Shown here piece after piece: positions 47,709 through 59,079 of a DNA stretch of 64,000 bases; the stretch's first letter is position 1, and the number at the start of each line of letters is the position of its first letter. Location: contig CP136066.1 of NCBI GenBank assembly GCA_032622095.1, forward strand, positions 118,007,319 to 118,071,318. The letters are read 5' to 3'. Position numbers and translations under genes: made by a program. Below the pieces are notes generated by a model that ran no database searches, was not told the origin of the DNA, and saw nothing but the letters and a program-made list of their open reading frames with translations. The DNA is from Siphonodentalium dalli. Lineage: Eukaryota > Mollusca > Scaphopoda > Gadilida > Siphonodentaliidae.

Positions 47709-49286
47709 CACGTTGAGTGCCGGAAATCAATTAGTAATCTCGCCAGTTTGCCAAATCGTGGCAAGATAGATACCCTTAGTAGACCATAATTTGGCTTCAA
47801 TGAAGTAAAAATTGGATGATGTCGCGACTTTAGATGACAGAAACGGCGATTGATAGTACTACGAGATAACTCGTAGCCGGCACTGGCGGAAGGAATTTGG
47901 GTATTCCCACCACCAGTGCCAACTACGAGTTATCTCGTAGACACAATTGGACACGTTTGAGCAACAAATATGAAGTAGAATGTAACCCAAACAAGTTAGT
48001 TTGGTGGTAAGCATATTTATTGAGGTGTGGGAGTCCTTGTGGTGGTTATAGCTCGTTATATAGTTAAATTGTGGCTGATGCACGGCGGAGCAAATTACTT
48101 ATATATATGAGCATGCATGCTACAGACAGCGAATCCGAAGTGGAATCGGGTGAACTTGTTTCCTGTGAGGATGAGTTTATTTCGTCCATACAGTAATGAC
48201 TACGAGCATGCATCTTCTGTTGTTTCGGGTATTGTAAGTTATCTCCCATTTAGCCTGATTTAGGCCTATGCTATAGGGTTCTAAAGTACAACCCAAAATA
48301 ATAGTGTTGGAAGAATTGTCAGCACAAAATTAAAACAACCATGCAGCAGTAGCCAAATAGATCCCTGCACATTCAGGAGTGTGCTACATGTAACAATTCC
48401 ATATAATCCATCCGTCTGGAAGTAAGTCACCCTTTACTGTAAACCTCTATGCTACACAAAATCATTTATCCGTACCTACGTAAGTAGAACAGTTCGGTGA
48501 ACTGCATGACGTCTAAAGTACGGTAATTTCTACGCTTTCCATTGTCCAACACGTTCGGAAGTGGGTAAAATGTAGTTTTGGGGAATAATTGTTCCGCTTT
48601 ACTTGTATTATAAATAATAAAATACCTAGCCCCCAAATGGAGCCGCACAGTGTATACAAAAACAACTGCTGTGTTCCCTAATAATGAGATAATGGTAGCA
48701 TCAATGCGCATATAACGTCATGGATTATCCGCTTATCTTGTGTTGGATGTGTCCACTCGCACTTGAGTGAGAGGGAACAGATTTGGCAGGCCTGTGTGAC
48801 GTGTGTGGGTGGTTGTGCAAAGTTTCAATGTGTTGAAACACAACGATGTAACCATTCCTCGAAACTGCCTTCGCATGTTTGTACATTGTGAATATCCACC
48901 CCCTGACTTTGTTTGCATGCGTGAACATTGTCAGTCTATTGAATACCAAAACCCCAGTCGAATTGCCCACACATGACTGCCTCTGGTGGTCACTCAGTGA
49001 GACAGTGTCAGCTGTATTCACTGTAGCTAGCTCACAACTGGACCATTTTGAGTAGAATATATGTGCTGATGGTGCTCACTTCAGTTGAACGATGTAAGGG
49101 GAGCCACACTATTTATTTGATAAAATCACTGTTCTGATGTTCCGAGGCGGGTTTTCGTGGTGTATCAACCTATTCCACGGCTTCCGTTTGTCAGTTAGAC
49201 AACATGGAAACGACTACGAGATAACTCATAGTGGCAACCTGCGAAGGTTGCGAACTACGAGATAACTCGTAGTGGCACTCAACGTG
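47709..49286. mobile_element. piggyBac-like non-autonomous element (TTAA target)
   Basis: Perfect 13-bp inverted ends CACGTTGAGTGCC lie directly inside TTAA on both sides (47705-47708 and 49287-49290). Subterminal DNA carries four copies of an 18-bp near-palindrome (CTACGAGATAACTCGTAG) at 47858-47875, 47923-47940, 49211-49228 and 49255-49272. The 1.58 kb length and lack of recognisable transposase motifs indicate a non-autonomous copy. A minus-strand frame at 48725-49021 (98 residues) and a serine-rich one at 48064-48249 may be transposase relics, but this is unproven. Confidence 0.8.
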
Positions 49287-49502
49287 TTAATCAACACACC
49301 CATTTACTGTATGAGTAGCCAGTTGGGTTTCCCAGTCCAAAAAAGGGACCCCTAAACACATCCCCTCTGATAAAAAAAACTGTCAGATTGATTTGTTTTT
49401 GCAGATTCTTTGACAATTTGGATTCAGATTTGTTCAAATGGGTCAATGTGGCAGAGATAACAGGATTTTATAGTTTCCTCCAAATATTTCATTTAAACCA
49501 TG

Positions 49503-49667
49503 TTTCACAGAAACTGTTCTGGACTGCTGTGTTATTTCACAGAAACTGTTCTGGACTGCTGTATTATTTCACAGAAACTGTTCTGGACTGCTGTGTTATT
49601 TCACAGAAACTGTTCTGGACTGCTGTGTTATTTCACAGAAACTGTTCTGGACTGCTGTGGAACTGTG
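49503..49667 (+). repeat. 32-bp minisatellite, five units
   Basis: The unit 'ttcacagaaactgttctgga' plus 'ctgctgtgttat' is repeated five times with only a G/A change in unit 2. Near identity implies recent expansion. Since 32 is not a multiple of 3, the same words appear in all three frames of the two overlapping open frames here (49388-49684 and 49500-49763). Confidence 0.9.
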
Positions 49668-50560
49668 TTATTTCTGGAAAATAATACAAAGCTTGCAAAC
49701 TATCATCACCAAGAAGAACTTGAACAAATTGTTGGAATTTGTTCTTATTTTCAGTATCAATAATCCCCCAGTGATGAGATACAGCATGTTAAAATCTTTG
49801 TATGTATGTCTGGCACATCTGTTATAGTTAAATTTTAAATTAGAGTTGAATATGGCTATTCAAATAGGGCTGACATCGTTACAGGATTTTCATGACCGGT
49901 TAACTATTTGGATTAGCCAAGTTTAACCTGTTAACCACGGACATGCAGGCCTTTATTGTACCTTGACATATGTTCGTCTATATCATAATATGATGTCTAT
50001 TATACACAACATATGATTCAACTTAAAGGTATTCATGTTCGACTTGTTTGATCAGTTAGAAATGGAAAGCAAATGGTGTAATTTTCACGCGGAGTTCCGA
50101 ATGAAACTCAGGTGGTTAATTCCATTATCTTCCTTGCATCGTAATATACCATCTATGCATATAAGGGGCATCGATATGTCCCTCTTAAAACTTATTTATA
50201 GCAGTCTCGCACCACATGGTGCTCAATTAGCATACATGTACTTCACTTACCGTAGCTTATTGAAGTTTATTTAAAGTTATCGAGCAATCTTTTTCTGACC
50301 ACTATATAGGCCCATATGTATACATGTATATATGTTTAATAAAGTGATTTATAGTAGGATAGGCTGCGGTGACCGGTTAACCATTTCAGCCCTATATAAA
50401 AAACTCAGATTTCTCTGATTTTGCAAAAGCTATATTGGATGGCCATCTTGTGAATAGCTACTTTGAAGTGTCCACAATAGTGAAGAAATGGACAGGCTCC
50501 ATAATAAAGTTTGTTAAGCTACATATTGCACATGAATATTTAAACTCAAAATGATATAAA
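49668..50560. other. Non-coding DNA
   Basis: No recognisable gene. The 79-residue frame at 50035-50274 has no known motif. Confidence 0.4.
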
Positions 50561-50729
50561 TCTGCCTCTCAAGATGACATTCTTTTTTTGTACTCTACAT
50601 TTCAAATTCAGACATGTAATGGTGAGCAAGCACTACACCATAGGACTGACTACAGCCATGTCAGACCTTACTGCATGTCCTCTCGAGTATTGTGGTATAT
50701 TTGAATACTGTTCATACAGTTCATTTACC

Positions 50730-52640
50730 ATGCTAAACCCCAAAAACTATCAAATTCATACCAAAAATTCACAAAAGACCATCTACTCATATTAATGACC
50801 GGTATTGAATGAAACCCAGGAATCTAAGAAAACAACAAATAAGAAAGTAAAGGAGGAGGAAAAATCCATCTACCCCTGTGGGGTTTGTGAAGAACACGTA
50901 ACCTGGATAGCAAATGTAGGAGTATTATTCATGTGTCAATCTGGATACTTCAGAAGCGAAAGTACTGGAGGAACAGCCCAAGCTAACGTGGAAATGCCTA
51001 AAATGTGTCAGCATAAATATCAACACTTTTACATATCACAGCTACAAAATATCAACAACAATTTACTGGACTCCACCATCCGAAGCATCAACACAACTTT
51101 TGACCCAGTTCACACAAACAGTCTGAAAGCAGAAGAGTCAATAATACTAGAAGTAAGGAACACTATGCTGGGGTCAAGAAACGAAACCATGAAACACCAA
51201 GGTAAGAGAATCTCAGACGGTGAACTGCATAATAGGAACAAAACATAACTGGAAATAGCAACACGCTACATAAAACCGATATCATCATATGAACGAAACC
51301 AGCACAGAACACCCATTAAATCGTATTTCCAGAAGAATACATAGCGTATCAAAATTCAAAATGATTGTGACACCACGAATGGGGGAGTGAGTCTTGATTG
51401 CTGTACACCAGGATGCAGTAGCAGTATAAAAGACAGAACTAATAACCAACCTTGAGATTAAGTGGGTGAAGCTCTCCATACAAGGAGGAAAAGACATCTA
51501 ACTTGGAAGCTTCTACATGGCACATCAGCAGATATGGAGAACCCCCTGAATAAATCAATAAAAGAACTAATGAATCATAGTAACAGCTACATATTAGGAG
51601 ATTTCAACTGCCCAGATATACAGGTAGACTGGCAAAAAGAAACAGACCAATAGCACCAGATGTAGAAGTACAAAAAGCACTCATAAAAACTACAGTTTTT
51701 ACTATGGACTGCATCAAATGCACGACGAACCAACTAGAGAAGGCAACCTCCTAAATTTGATCCTCACCAATGACACACCCATCATCAAAGTCACATCAAC
51801 AGTACCCGGAATCTCAGATCACAATATGATTATAACAGACTGCTCACCTATACCAACCTAACACAAACAACAAAACAGGAAACTATACATGTTCCGAAAA
51901 GCCAACTGGACAGAATTAGCAGCAGACCTGAAGAAAATAGCAGGAGAAATATCACCAAAGCCAGAATTCACAGGCGTCGACATAATATGGCACCAATTCA
52001 GAGAAGGCATACATAAAGTGGTAGTGAACAGGGTTCCAACAGTGTCTCGTGGAAGACGGAAACAGCTGCCATGGATATATAAGAAACTAGTCAATGTTAA
52101 AGAAAAAAATCAAATTACATAAGGAAGCCAAAAAGGAAAATGGGAATTGATACAGAAACCATCAGAGATTTGTAGAGCAGAGGTGAGAAAAGCAGTGAGT
52201 GAACACAAAAAACATAGAAGAAGGCATGGTGAAGAACAACCCGAAACCATTCTGGAGATTCATGAAATCGAAGAAACAAGACAGAATAGGGCTTCCACCA
52301 CTGAAAAAAAGAACGTCACTCACGAATCAAAGCAAGGATATTGATAAACCAATTCCGTTCAGTTTTTACAAAAAACACAATTGACAAGTTTCCAAACCCA
52401 CTAAACACAAAAATCAAGGACATAAAAGACCTGGAAATCAACAAAGAAGGGGTAGAAAATCTACCCGTACTAAAAGATATCAAACCATCCAAAGCACCAG
52501 CTGGGCCAGACAACATCCCGATCATAGTACTGAAGATCTGTGCTACCGAACTAGCGAAGATACTAGCAACCACTAGTCCAGAAATCTCTAGATACTAACT
52601 AACTTCTAGAAGAATATCACACCAATATTTTAAAAAGCTC
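50730..52640 (+). pseudogene. CR1-like non-LTR retrotransposon, 5' two-thirds, broken
   Basis: A single polyprotein-type ORF can be followed across frameshifts and stops. At about 50783-50815 there is a leucine-rich stretch ending G-I-E-(stop)-N-P-G, a decayed 2A-like motif. A PHD-like region follows (Y-P-C-G-V-C-E-E, 50870 on). The AP endonuclease domain shows G-G-V-L-I-A-V near 51385, W-V-K-L-S-I near 51460, G-D-F-N-C-P-D-I near 51600, P-T-R-E-G-N-L-L near 51731 and S-D-H near 51818. The start of the reverse transcriptase shows L-P-W-I near 52067, F-W-R-F-M near 52253, K-A-P-A-G-P-D-N-I-P near 52492 and N-I-T-P-I-F at 52613-52630. Homology then stops and resumes near 59080. It lies in the sense orientation of the carrier gene. 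Confidence 0.85.
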
Positions 52641-52676
52641 TATATGTAATTATTCCAAAGTAGCTCAAACATGCGT

Positions 52677-52873
52677 TACGCTACTTAGTGCAATGAGTAT
52701 TAACACAAAGAGGCGTCAATCAATGAATAGAAATTAATTATGTGCAGTGTGTATAGGGGATCAGTATAAACAGGTATTATGCGGCTTAGTGCAATGAGTA
52801 ACACAAAGGGGCGTCAATAAAATTAATGAATTAATTGTGCGCAGTGTGTATGGGGGATCAGTACAAACAGGCG
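52677..52873 (+). repeat. Two-copy tandem repeat of about 100 bp
   Basis: Both units share 'cttagtgcaatgagta', 'aacacaaag' with 'ggcgtcaat', and 'gcagtgtgtat' with 'ggggatcagta' plus 'aaacagg'. Units are about 52677-52780 and 52781-52873. It sits immediately after the break in the CR1-like element and before the hairpin. Confidence 0.75.
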
Positions 52874-53072
52874 GTGGTTTTGACAAAGAGTCTTTTCAAA
52901 TGACCATGCGCAGATGACCACCAGTCGAGCACCAATAGCCGTGTCCCACATACGCGGCGCACCAATGAGCATTCGCCAACATATACGATAATTTGTGCAC
53001 CACCGATTTGGGACACGCTTATTGGTGCCCGACTGGTGGTCATCTGCACGTGGTCATTTGAAAAGACTCTTT
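52874..53072. repeat. 199-base hairpin with 65-base arms (MITE-like)
   Basis: The left arm begins 'caaagagtcttttcaaatga' and contains 'cagatgaccaccagtcg'. The right arm ends 'tcatttgaaaagactctttg' and contains 'cgactggtggtcatctg'. There are only a few mismatches, around a loop of about 60 bases. No clear target duplication was seen. Confidence 0.8.
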
Positions 53073-56000
53073 GCCTGAAACAACTGAAGATTTTGCAATA
53101 ATATTATTTTATTTAAATAACACTAGATGATTACATGTATATACAGAAGATCCACAAATATTAATATCATGGAAATTAAAGATGTTCTGTCCGCATGGAA
53201 TATGCCTGAGATTTCAAATAATGTTGTCATATGAATTGCTTCAGATATCCTAAAGAGACAATTTGATAACGAAATGAGACGAAAGATACTAGTAACATAT
53301 GGCAATTTGTGCAAATTACAATTATACGCGCTGCTACCTGAGTCAGCCAGATTTGAACATGCAAAGTTTTATGTCAACCGATTGCATTATCGAGTTGGGC
53401 ATATCCAGTGCTCGTTTGGATATGATTTGCACACTTACAAAGCAGCCACCTCTATTATAGAGACATATACATGTATGTTAAAACAGCCACACAGCTAGTG
53501 GAACAGGTCAATAACGATCTTTGGCACATACAAACCCAACTGACGTACATATATGCAAGAGTGAACTACTACTATGGTAAGTATCCGAATCCGATAAAAC
53601 TGTTGACATTGAGAAAGTAAATGCTCATTTTTTTTCTCAATCGACATGCAATGTCAAATTTCCAAAATGGGACCGTGTTTCAACTTGACATCCATTTTGT
53701 GGTATACAAGTCAACGTTCTGCTTGGTGATGAAACTTTTATATTAGTACAATAAGAATTGAAGCTACAATGCCGACTAAATGTACATATTAAATCCTCAA
53801 TAACCAATGTAGGTGTCCATGGTAATGACTCATTAAACCCGCTTACACAAACCATCAAGCGATGACAACCGATTTAGAATCCTGATAAGTGTGGGTATAC
53901 AAAGAATGGCCAACTTAGTTTATATATCTCGTCAATGTTGTCAATGCGTACTGGGGTCATTGGCTTTCACGTTCAGTGGAGTGATGTTCCATTGAAATAA
54001 CCGAAACAAATCTCAAATAAACCTGACATAATACGTATCGGTGTCGTTATATTCTCGCAGCTGCTATGGTCACATCAAACGTGGATTTCTGCTTATTTTC
54101 TTAAGCAGTTCATTTGAGTATTTGCTTAGCAGTACTTAATTCTACGCCGCTTGCTATACGCGGTTGCAGGTGTATTAATAATTTTATTGAATACACATTG
54201 ACGACCAATAGTATAATTATTGCCCTGCTAATGTACTATAGATCATGTATGTGTGAGTAGTGGCTTATGACTTCGGCGAGTTACAGTTGTATATATATGC
54301 CTTCGCTTCCATATTATTTTATATCTTCCCGGCTGTCCAGAATTCACGTTGCTATCACAATATATTTAAACTCATTATATGCAGTCAGTATTTAACTTCA
54401 TACAAGGCATTGGTCGTTTTAAATAATATCAAGTTACTTGGAGCTCACCTCAAGAATGTTGCACAGAACCAACTTTCAGCGTTTGGTTGGAACAGGTTGA
54501 ATATTATCAAAACTGAACCCTGATTTGTAAAATTTTGCTAATGCTTTAAATGATAACGGTAAGTGTGAGGCCTGGGTATTGATTGTGATAAGTCCCATGA
54601 ATTTTGGATGCATGAAAGTTGGTCTCCCACTATCGCAAGACTCTCCGTCACACGTACACAACTATGATAATAACGTACAGTACCCGAATGGGATAAAACT
54701 ATATCATCCAATTTATATATCAGTATGGAGCAATGTAGGCAATTATCCAAAGATGAAAAGTACAAGGATTAGAAAGCCACACAGTTAGAAGACGTGCTCA
54801 AAATTTCATTTACTCAGTTGCTCATGCATTAGAATGATGCTTATCATACTAAAGTTGTCCCTTTCGCTGATGCTGATCCATTTCAACCAACGGGATGACA
54901 ACTCGTTGGTCACATGTTACCAGCCATAGCCGCAGAATTAGTTTTCTGATCAAAATAGAGTATATCCGCTACAGGTGTATTGTAAGACATTCTCGAGAAA
55001 TATACTAGCCGTGGAGTACTTTTAACACAAACAATAAGTAGCAACTCCTTTGCACGATGGCCAATTTTCTACAATGGAACAACCTACATGTGTACTTATC
55101 TGATTCATGATTCTGTTAATTGTCCCCAGGATACATTTTACGATATGCGTGAAACATTTATATGTGTCTGACCGAAAGCATATATGCAAGCATGCAATTA
55201 TCACAAATATCAGATAATGTACATGTACATAGGTGTGGTAGTTATTGTGTGCATTCATCTAAGTAGACGTCCCAGAAAACAATTGATTTTGAATCCTTAT
55301 GTTTAGCTTAATATTGAGGAATTTGTAATGGGTCGGTATATTTTGAGTAAGTTTACCTTGTGAGCACCATACATGTACAATCAAACCAGGTGCCATCGTT
55401 TCATGTGGCGACGGTCCTATATTCGACAATGACACACGTTCTTGTCAATTTATTGTCGTTGGATTGAATGTGTGACATATATAGACAATCGCAGTTGGAC
55501 AATTGATGGCTGTTGGACCTATTTGCTCATGATATAGATTCTACGGCGACAGGTGGCAAGTCATATAGTAAACTTACACATAGTATCTCGCACATATGAA
55601 ACTTCGAAAGTAGCAACACCCTTTGCTTCAAGCATATTAAATTAGTAATCTCTCCACTTTCTTATGTGTACACCTGGTAGGAATTTAGATCGAGATACTT
55701 CATGAGTTGAAATATGGTACGTGTAAAATTACACACAAATAATGCAAACATGTTTTCCCTTTGAAAACCAGTTAAGTGTTACATTAATAAATCGATCTAG
55801 TCTAGACAAAGGTTATGCGATTAAAGTTAATTTGTCTTCAAAATTGTCGATTCTAACTCATCACCTTATTAAATCGAAAAAAGAAATATTTCTTATAATT
55901 TGAATTTGGTCCCAATATTAATAAAATTCATCCAGTTTTCAATTATATATACCCATGCCATTTGTGAATTACTTGTGATAAACAATTACGTGTTGGGAAC

Positions 56001-56189
56001 AATGACGCATCCGGCTGAAGAGTAATTTGATTGCATCATATGATTGGTCATGTCAATTGAATCCAACAATACTGTCACAGTGGACTATTAAACAAGCGTG
56101 CAATTGCAGCCTGCGCATGAATCGCAACTTCTCGGCTGCCCGCGCACATGTGCCAACCAACAGTTTTACAGTGGTCCCCGAGTTGACAG
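53073..56189. other. Non-coding DNA
   Basis: Over 3 kb of AT-rich sequence with short frames only. Short phrases such as 'gccacacagctag' (near 53487) and 'gccacacagttag' (near 54775), each preceded by comparable words, hint at an old duplication. No repeat family or gene could be defined. Confidence 0.4.
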
Positions 56190-56500
56190 TTAATGATTAA
56201 ATTATGTTCATATAACATCCGAATATCAACTTAATCATGTTGGATTCGGCCAACCTAATTGGAGAGATCAGGACACGAAACCTCAGTGGTGGCACGAGGC
56301 GATAAGTTGGAAAAAAAATGGTGTTAAGTCCGGTGTAACAGTCCCGGAACTCAGGACACTTATTAAAGCCGCATATCATCACCATGGACACGAGTTAGTA
56401 CGAGAAACCATTGCATCACCAAAATCGCCGTCACCAGAATCATCTTTATTAACAGAAAACAATTCGGACTTAAAGGAATTAGTCTGTCAAAAAAAATAAA
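56190..56500 (+). pseudogene. Unrecognised coding-like fragment with WW...HHHG motif
   Basis: A + strand frame without a usable ATG (open from about 56193, ending at a TAA near 56498) reads H-V-G-F-G-Q-P-N-W, then K-P-Q-W-W-H-E-A-I-S-W, V-K-S-G-V-T-V-P-E-L-R-T-L-I-K-A-A-Y-H-H-H-G-H-E-L, then a serine/proline-rich tail. The composition (tryptophans, a structured block, then a low-complexity tail) looks protein-like, not random. The spacing of W-W ... L-x-x-L-I-x-x-x-Y-x-x-H-G faintly recalls a segment of NRF1/EWG-type regulators, recalled from memory only. It may be a terminal exon or part of a transposon protein; 'aataaa' overlaps its end. Confidence 0.4.
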
Positions 56501-57439
56501 AAATTATCGTCATAATACTAATAATATATGTCTATTAAACAGACCCATTTCGCCAAGAAAATTCAAAATCGAGCAGATAGTATTTTTATTATTATGATAT
56601 TAAAAAAATCGCGGAAATATCCGAAGTCAGTCACGTGAGTGCGATCACATGACCACAACGCGGTCACATGACCGATCATCTGCATCGACGCTTACCGATG
56701 ACAGCGGTGGGTGGAGCTTGAAATAATTTCGCGTAACGAGTTGATAAATTACGCTGGTTAATTACCGAAGCCTTTACGATAAATAGTGATTACGGAATAA
56801 AACTGTTTGAATGTGCTGAATTATGAACTGGATTTGCTAGAATGTTGGATTATATAACGAATAATGATGGCTAAAATGCACTTTGAGTTGTTTGAAATGA
56901 GATTAATTTATTCAGAAATGCAATGAGCGAGCGTAATTTCGTGCGAAACTAATTTAACTGTTTCTGAAAGAATACAAGTTACGCCATATACCGGTACTTC
57001 ATTCTTCATTGTATGGTACCAATTTCGGAAGCTAGTTTACACACTAGTATCATCCCGTTGTGCGCTATATGCGTACAATTAAATACAAATGGGGTGTGAT
57101 TAAAAAGGTGGTGGTTATTGTACTAGTACATGTATCATGATGGCTTATATTCGTCATAATAATGTTCCTGTCTGTTTTGACTATGAACAGCTTGCTAAAA
57201 TCCTTCCAGTCAAGATCGATAATTGAGTAAACAAAATAATTCACTCGAATACACAACAGACTGTTGAAACTACAATAATTATTAGTTTGGCTGCAGTTTG
57301 GCATAACAACATTTTTTTTAATTGAAGGCTAGCCTGGCATTGTTTTTCAGTTTGTGTTTGTTGTTCGTTTTATTTTACGTTTTGATGGCACATATTGACT
57401 TTCTAGAGAGGAATTTTTTGAATTGTTAGCATAGAAAAA
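56501..57439. other. Non-coding DNA with a CACGTG/TCACATG cluster
   Basis: At 56628-56690 there are 'gtcacgtgagtgcgatcacatgacc' type words (CACGTG once, TCACATGACC twice), E-box-like and possibly regulatory. Nothing else recognised. Confidence 0.35.
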
Positions 57440-57665
57440 ATCCAATGATTGCCTCTAATAAAGAGCGTCCATGTTTTCGTCGCGGTGCAGACAATAAAGA
57501 GCGTTCTCAATTATGAACGTGCTCTATTTCGATATGTCATGGGTGATTTTGTAGGTGGTATTGTGACAATTAAATATAAAGAGCATCCATGCTTCCGTCT
57601 CCCAAAAGCGGTAGACAATAAAGAGCGTTCTAAATTACGCACTGTGTTGTCTTTTTGGAGGTACT
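57440..57665 (+). repeat. Diverged two-copy repeat of about 125 bp
   Basis: Each copy has 'taaagagcgtccatg' (or 'taaagagcatccatg'), 'ttccgtc' or 'tttcgtc', then 'gacaataaagagcgttct'. Open frame 57449-57667 results from the repetition. Confidence 0.6.
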
Positions 57666-58436
57666 AAATAATGGATCGCTAGCCCGCCCACAACTGAACA
57701 CACTACATCTACTAGGCATCTTGGAATATGTGGAGATGACAGATACTCGGGATATTTATATCGAAAGTAAAACAACAAACAAACACAAAACAAAAGCGCC
57801 TAAATAGAGTTAACATTATTCAGCCGTGTTTATATTAATTTGGGCGCTTCTTATATATGTGTGACCAGAGAGATAATGTTCTTTCAATTTTAGAGTGCAA
57901 ACAAGTTCGCGACTAACACTGATGAATAGTCACTGAGTGATTACAAATCACCGAGTGAATATGCGAGACAATCAAAGCACTAATTACTGCCATCTATTCA
58001 CCAAAGCAGACACGTGCCGGCATGTTATTAATGGCTACAAAAACAACAACCATTCTAGGCGCTATTAATTACTTTATTCACATAGTTATTGTCTTCTATT
58101 CCATATAAACGGCCAAGGGTAACGTAATCTACACCACACGCACACATACAACTCCGCATTTTAGTATCGGCTGACTTACGATTACGTCATCGTAGTCAGC
58201 ATAAAAACTCCGGCTCCGAATCTATGTTTTTAATTTGCTCCCCACAAGTACGTCACTCGTAGTTTAGTCACAAAATCTCCGAATACCGGTGGTGGTATTA
58301 TTTATTTATTTTGAGGGTTATTTATTATGCGATCGGAATGGGACTTGGATCATTTTAATCACAACAGGGAGGGCTATCCGATTGCGTTTTGTAGTTTCTA
58401 GACCGAATAAATCCTTTAACAACCAAGTTTGACGTT
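57666..58436. other. Non-coding DNA
   Basis: No gene or defined repeat seen. Confidence 0.4.
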
Positions 58437-58622
58437 ATGACAATCGTGGATCAAGATGGGTCAAGCGAAAGAGTGGAAATGGACAACGCCATTGGACAAT
58501 TCGACATCACAAATGATGCTGACCAAGCAGACGACTGCAACATACATGGGCGCATGGAAGATTTTGCACCCACCACGACCATGCCACCACAACCAAGCAA
58601 TCGTCGCCATCGAAACCAATAA
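58437..58622 (+). other. Short unrecognised ORF, acidic
   Basis: 61 residues starting M-T-I-V-D-Q-D-G-S and ending in a basic P-S-N-R-R-H-R-N-Q, with a D/N-rich middle. It has an acidic-to-basic layout that could be the first exon of a nuclear or transposon protein. No domain is recognised and nothing downstream continues it. It lies in the DNA that separates the two parts of the CR1-like element. Confidence 0.25.
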
Positions 58623-58883
58623 TTCTTTATTCGCCAAACTAATATAATTATAAAATAATTTGTGTATTATCATTAGCCATGCATTATATATAACTATTTC
58701 ATTCATAATTATTTAATAATGTATATAAAGAAAGTGGTTCTCATTCAACAACACATTACCAACATTGGTCCTGGATTGTTTTATTTGTTTTATTATATTA
58801 TTTTGAAAAATAATTTGAAATATTATAATTAAATAACAAAATAATGTTCCCGGACACCTGATCACAGAACTGTCAAGCCTCTA

Positions 58884-59076
58884 GTTTCCTACTGGTACAT
58901 ACAGCCCTGAATTATTGGCTAAACCGCGTTGATCCCATTTGGGCGTTATTTGAACTGGAGCGCGTGAATGGGTAATTGGATACAATTGAGTAAAGTACCG
59001 ACGCCGCTTTGAGTGATTCATTGTACACAAGGCGTGTAATGCTCAATTTGGCGCTTTTGGGAAATTTACATACCTG
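58884..59076. mobile_element. 193-bp insert flanked by 12-bp direct repeats
   Basis: GTCAAGCCTCTA occurs at 58872-58883 and 59077-59088, just where CR1-like homology resumes. The simplest reading is a short retroposed sequence with a 12-bp target duplication. The insert has no clear A/B boxes or poly-A, so its class is unknown. Confidence 0.4.
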
Positions 59077-59079
59077 GTC

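Noticed and set aside
48064-49021. Minus-strand frames in the TTAA element as a piggyBac transposase
   Set aside because: No conserved aspartate motifs or C-terminal cysteine-rich finger could be seen. Recorded only as possible relics.
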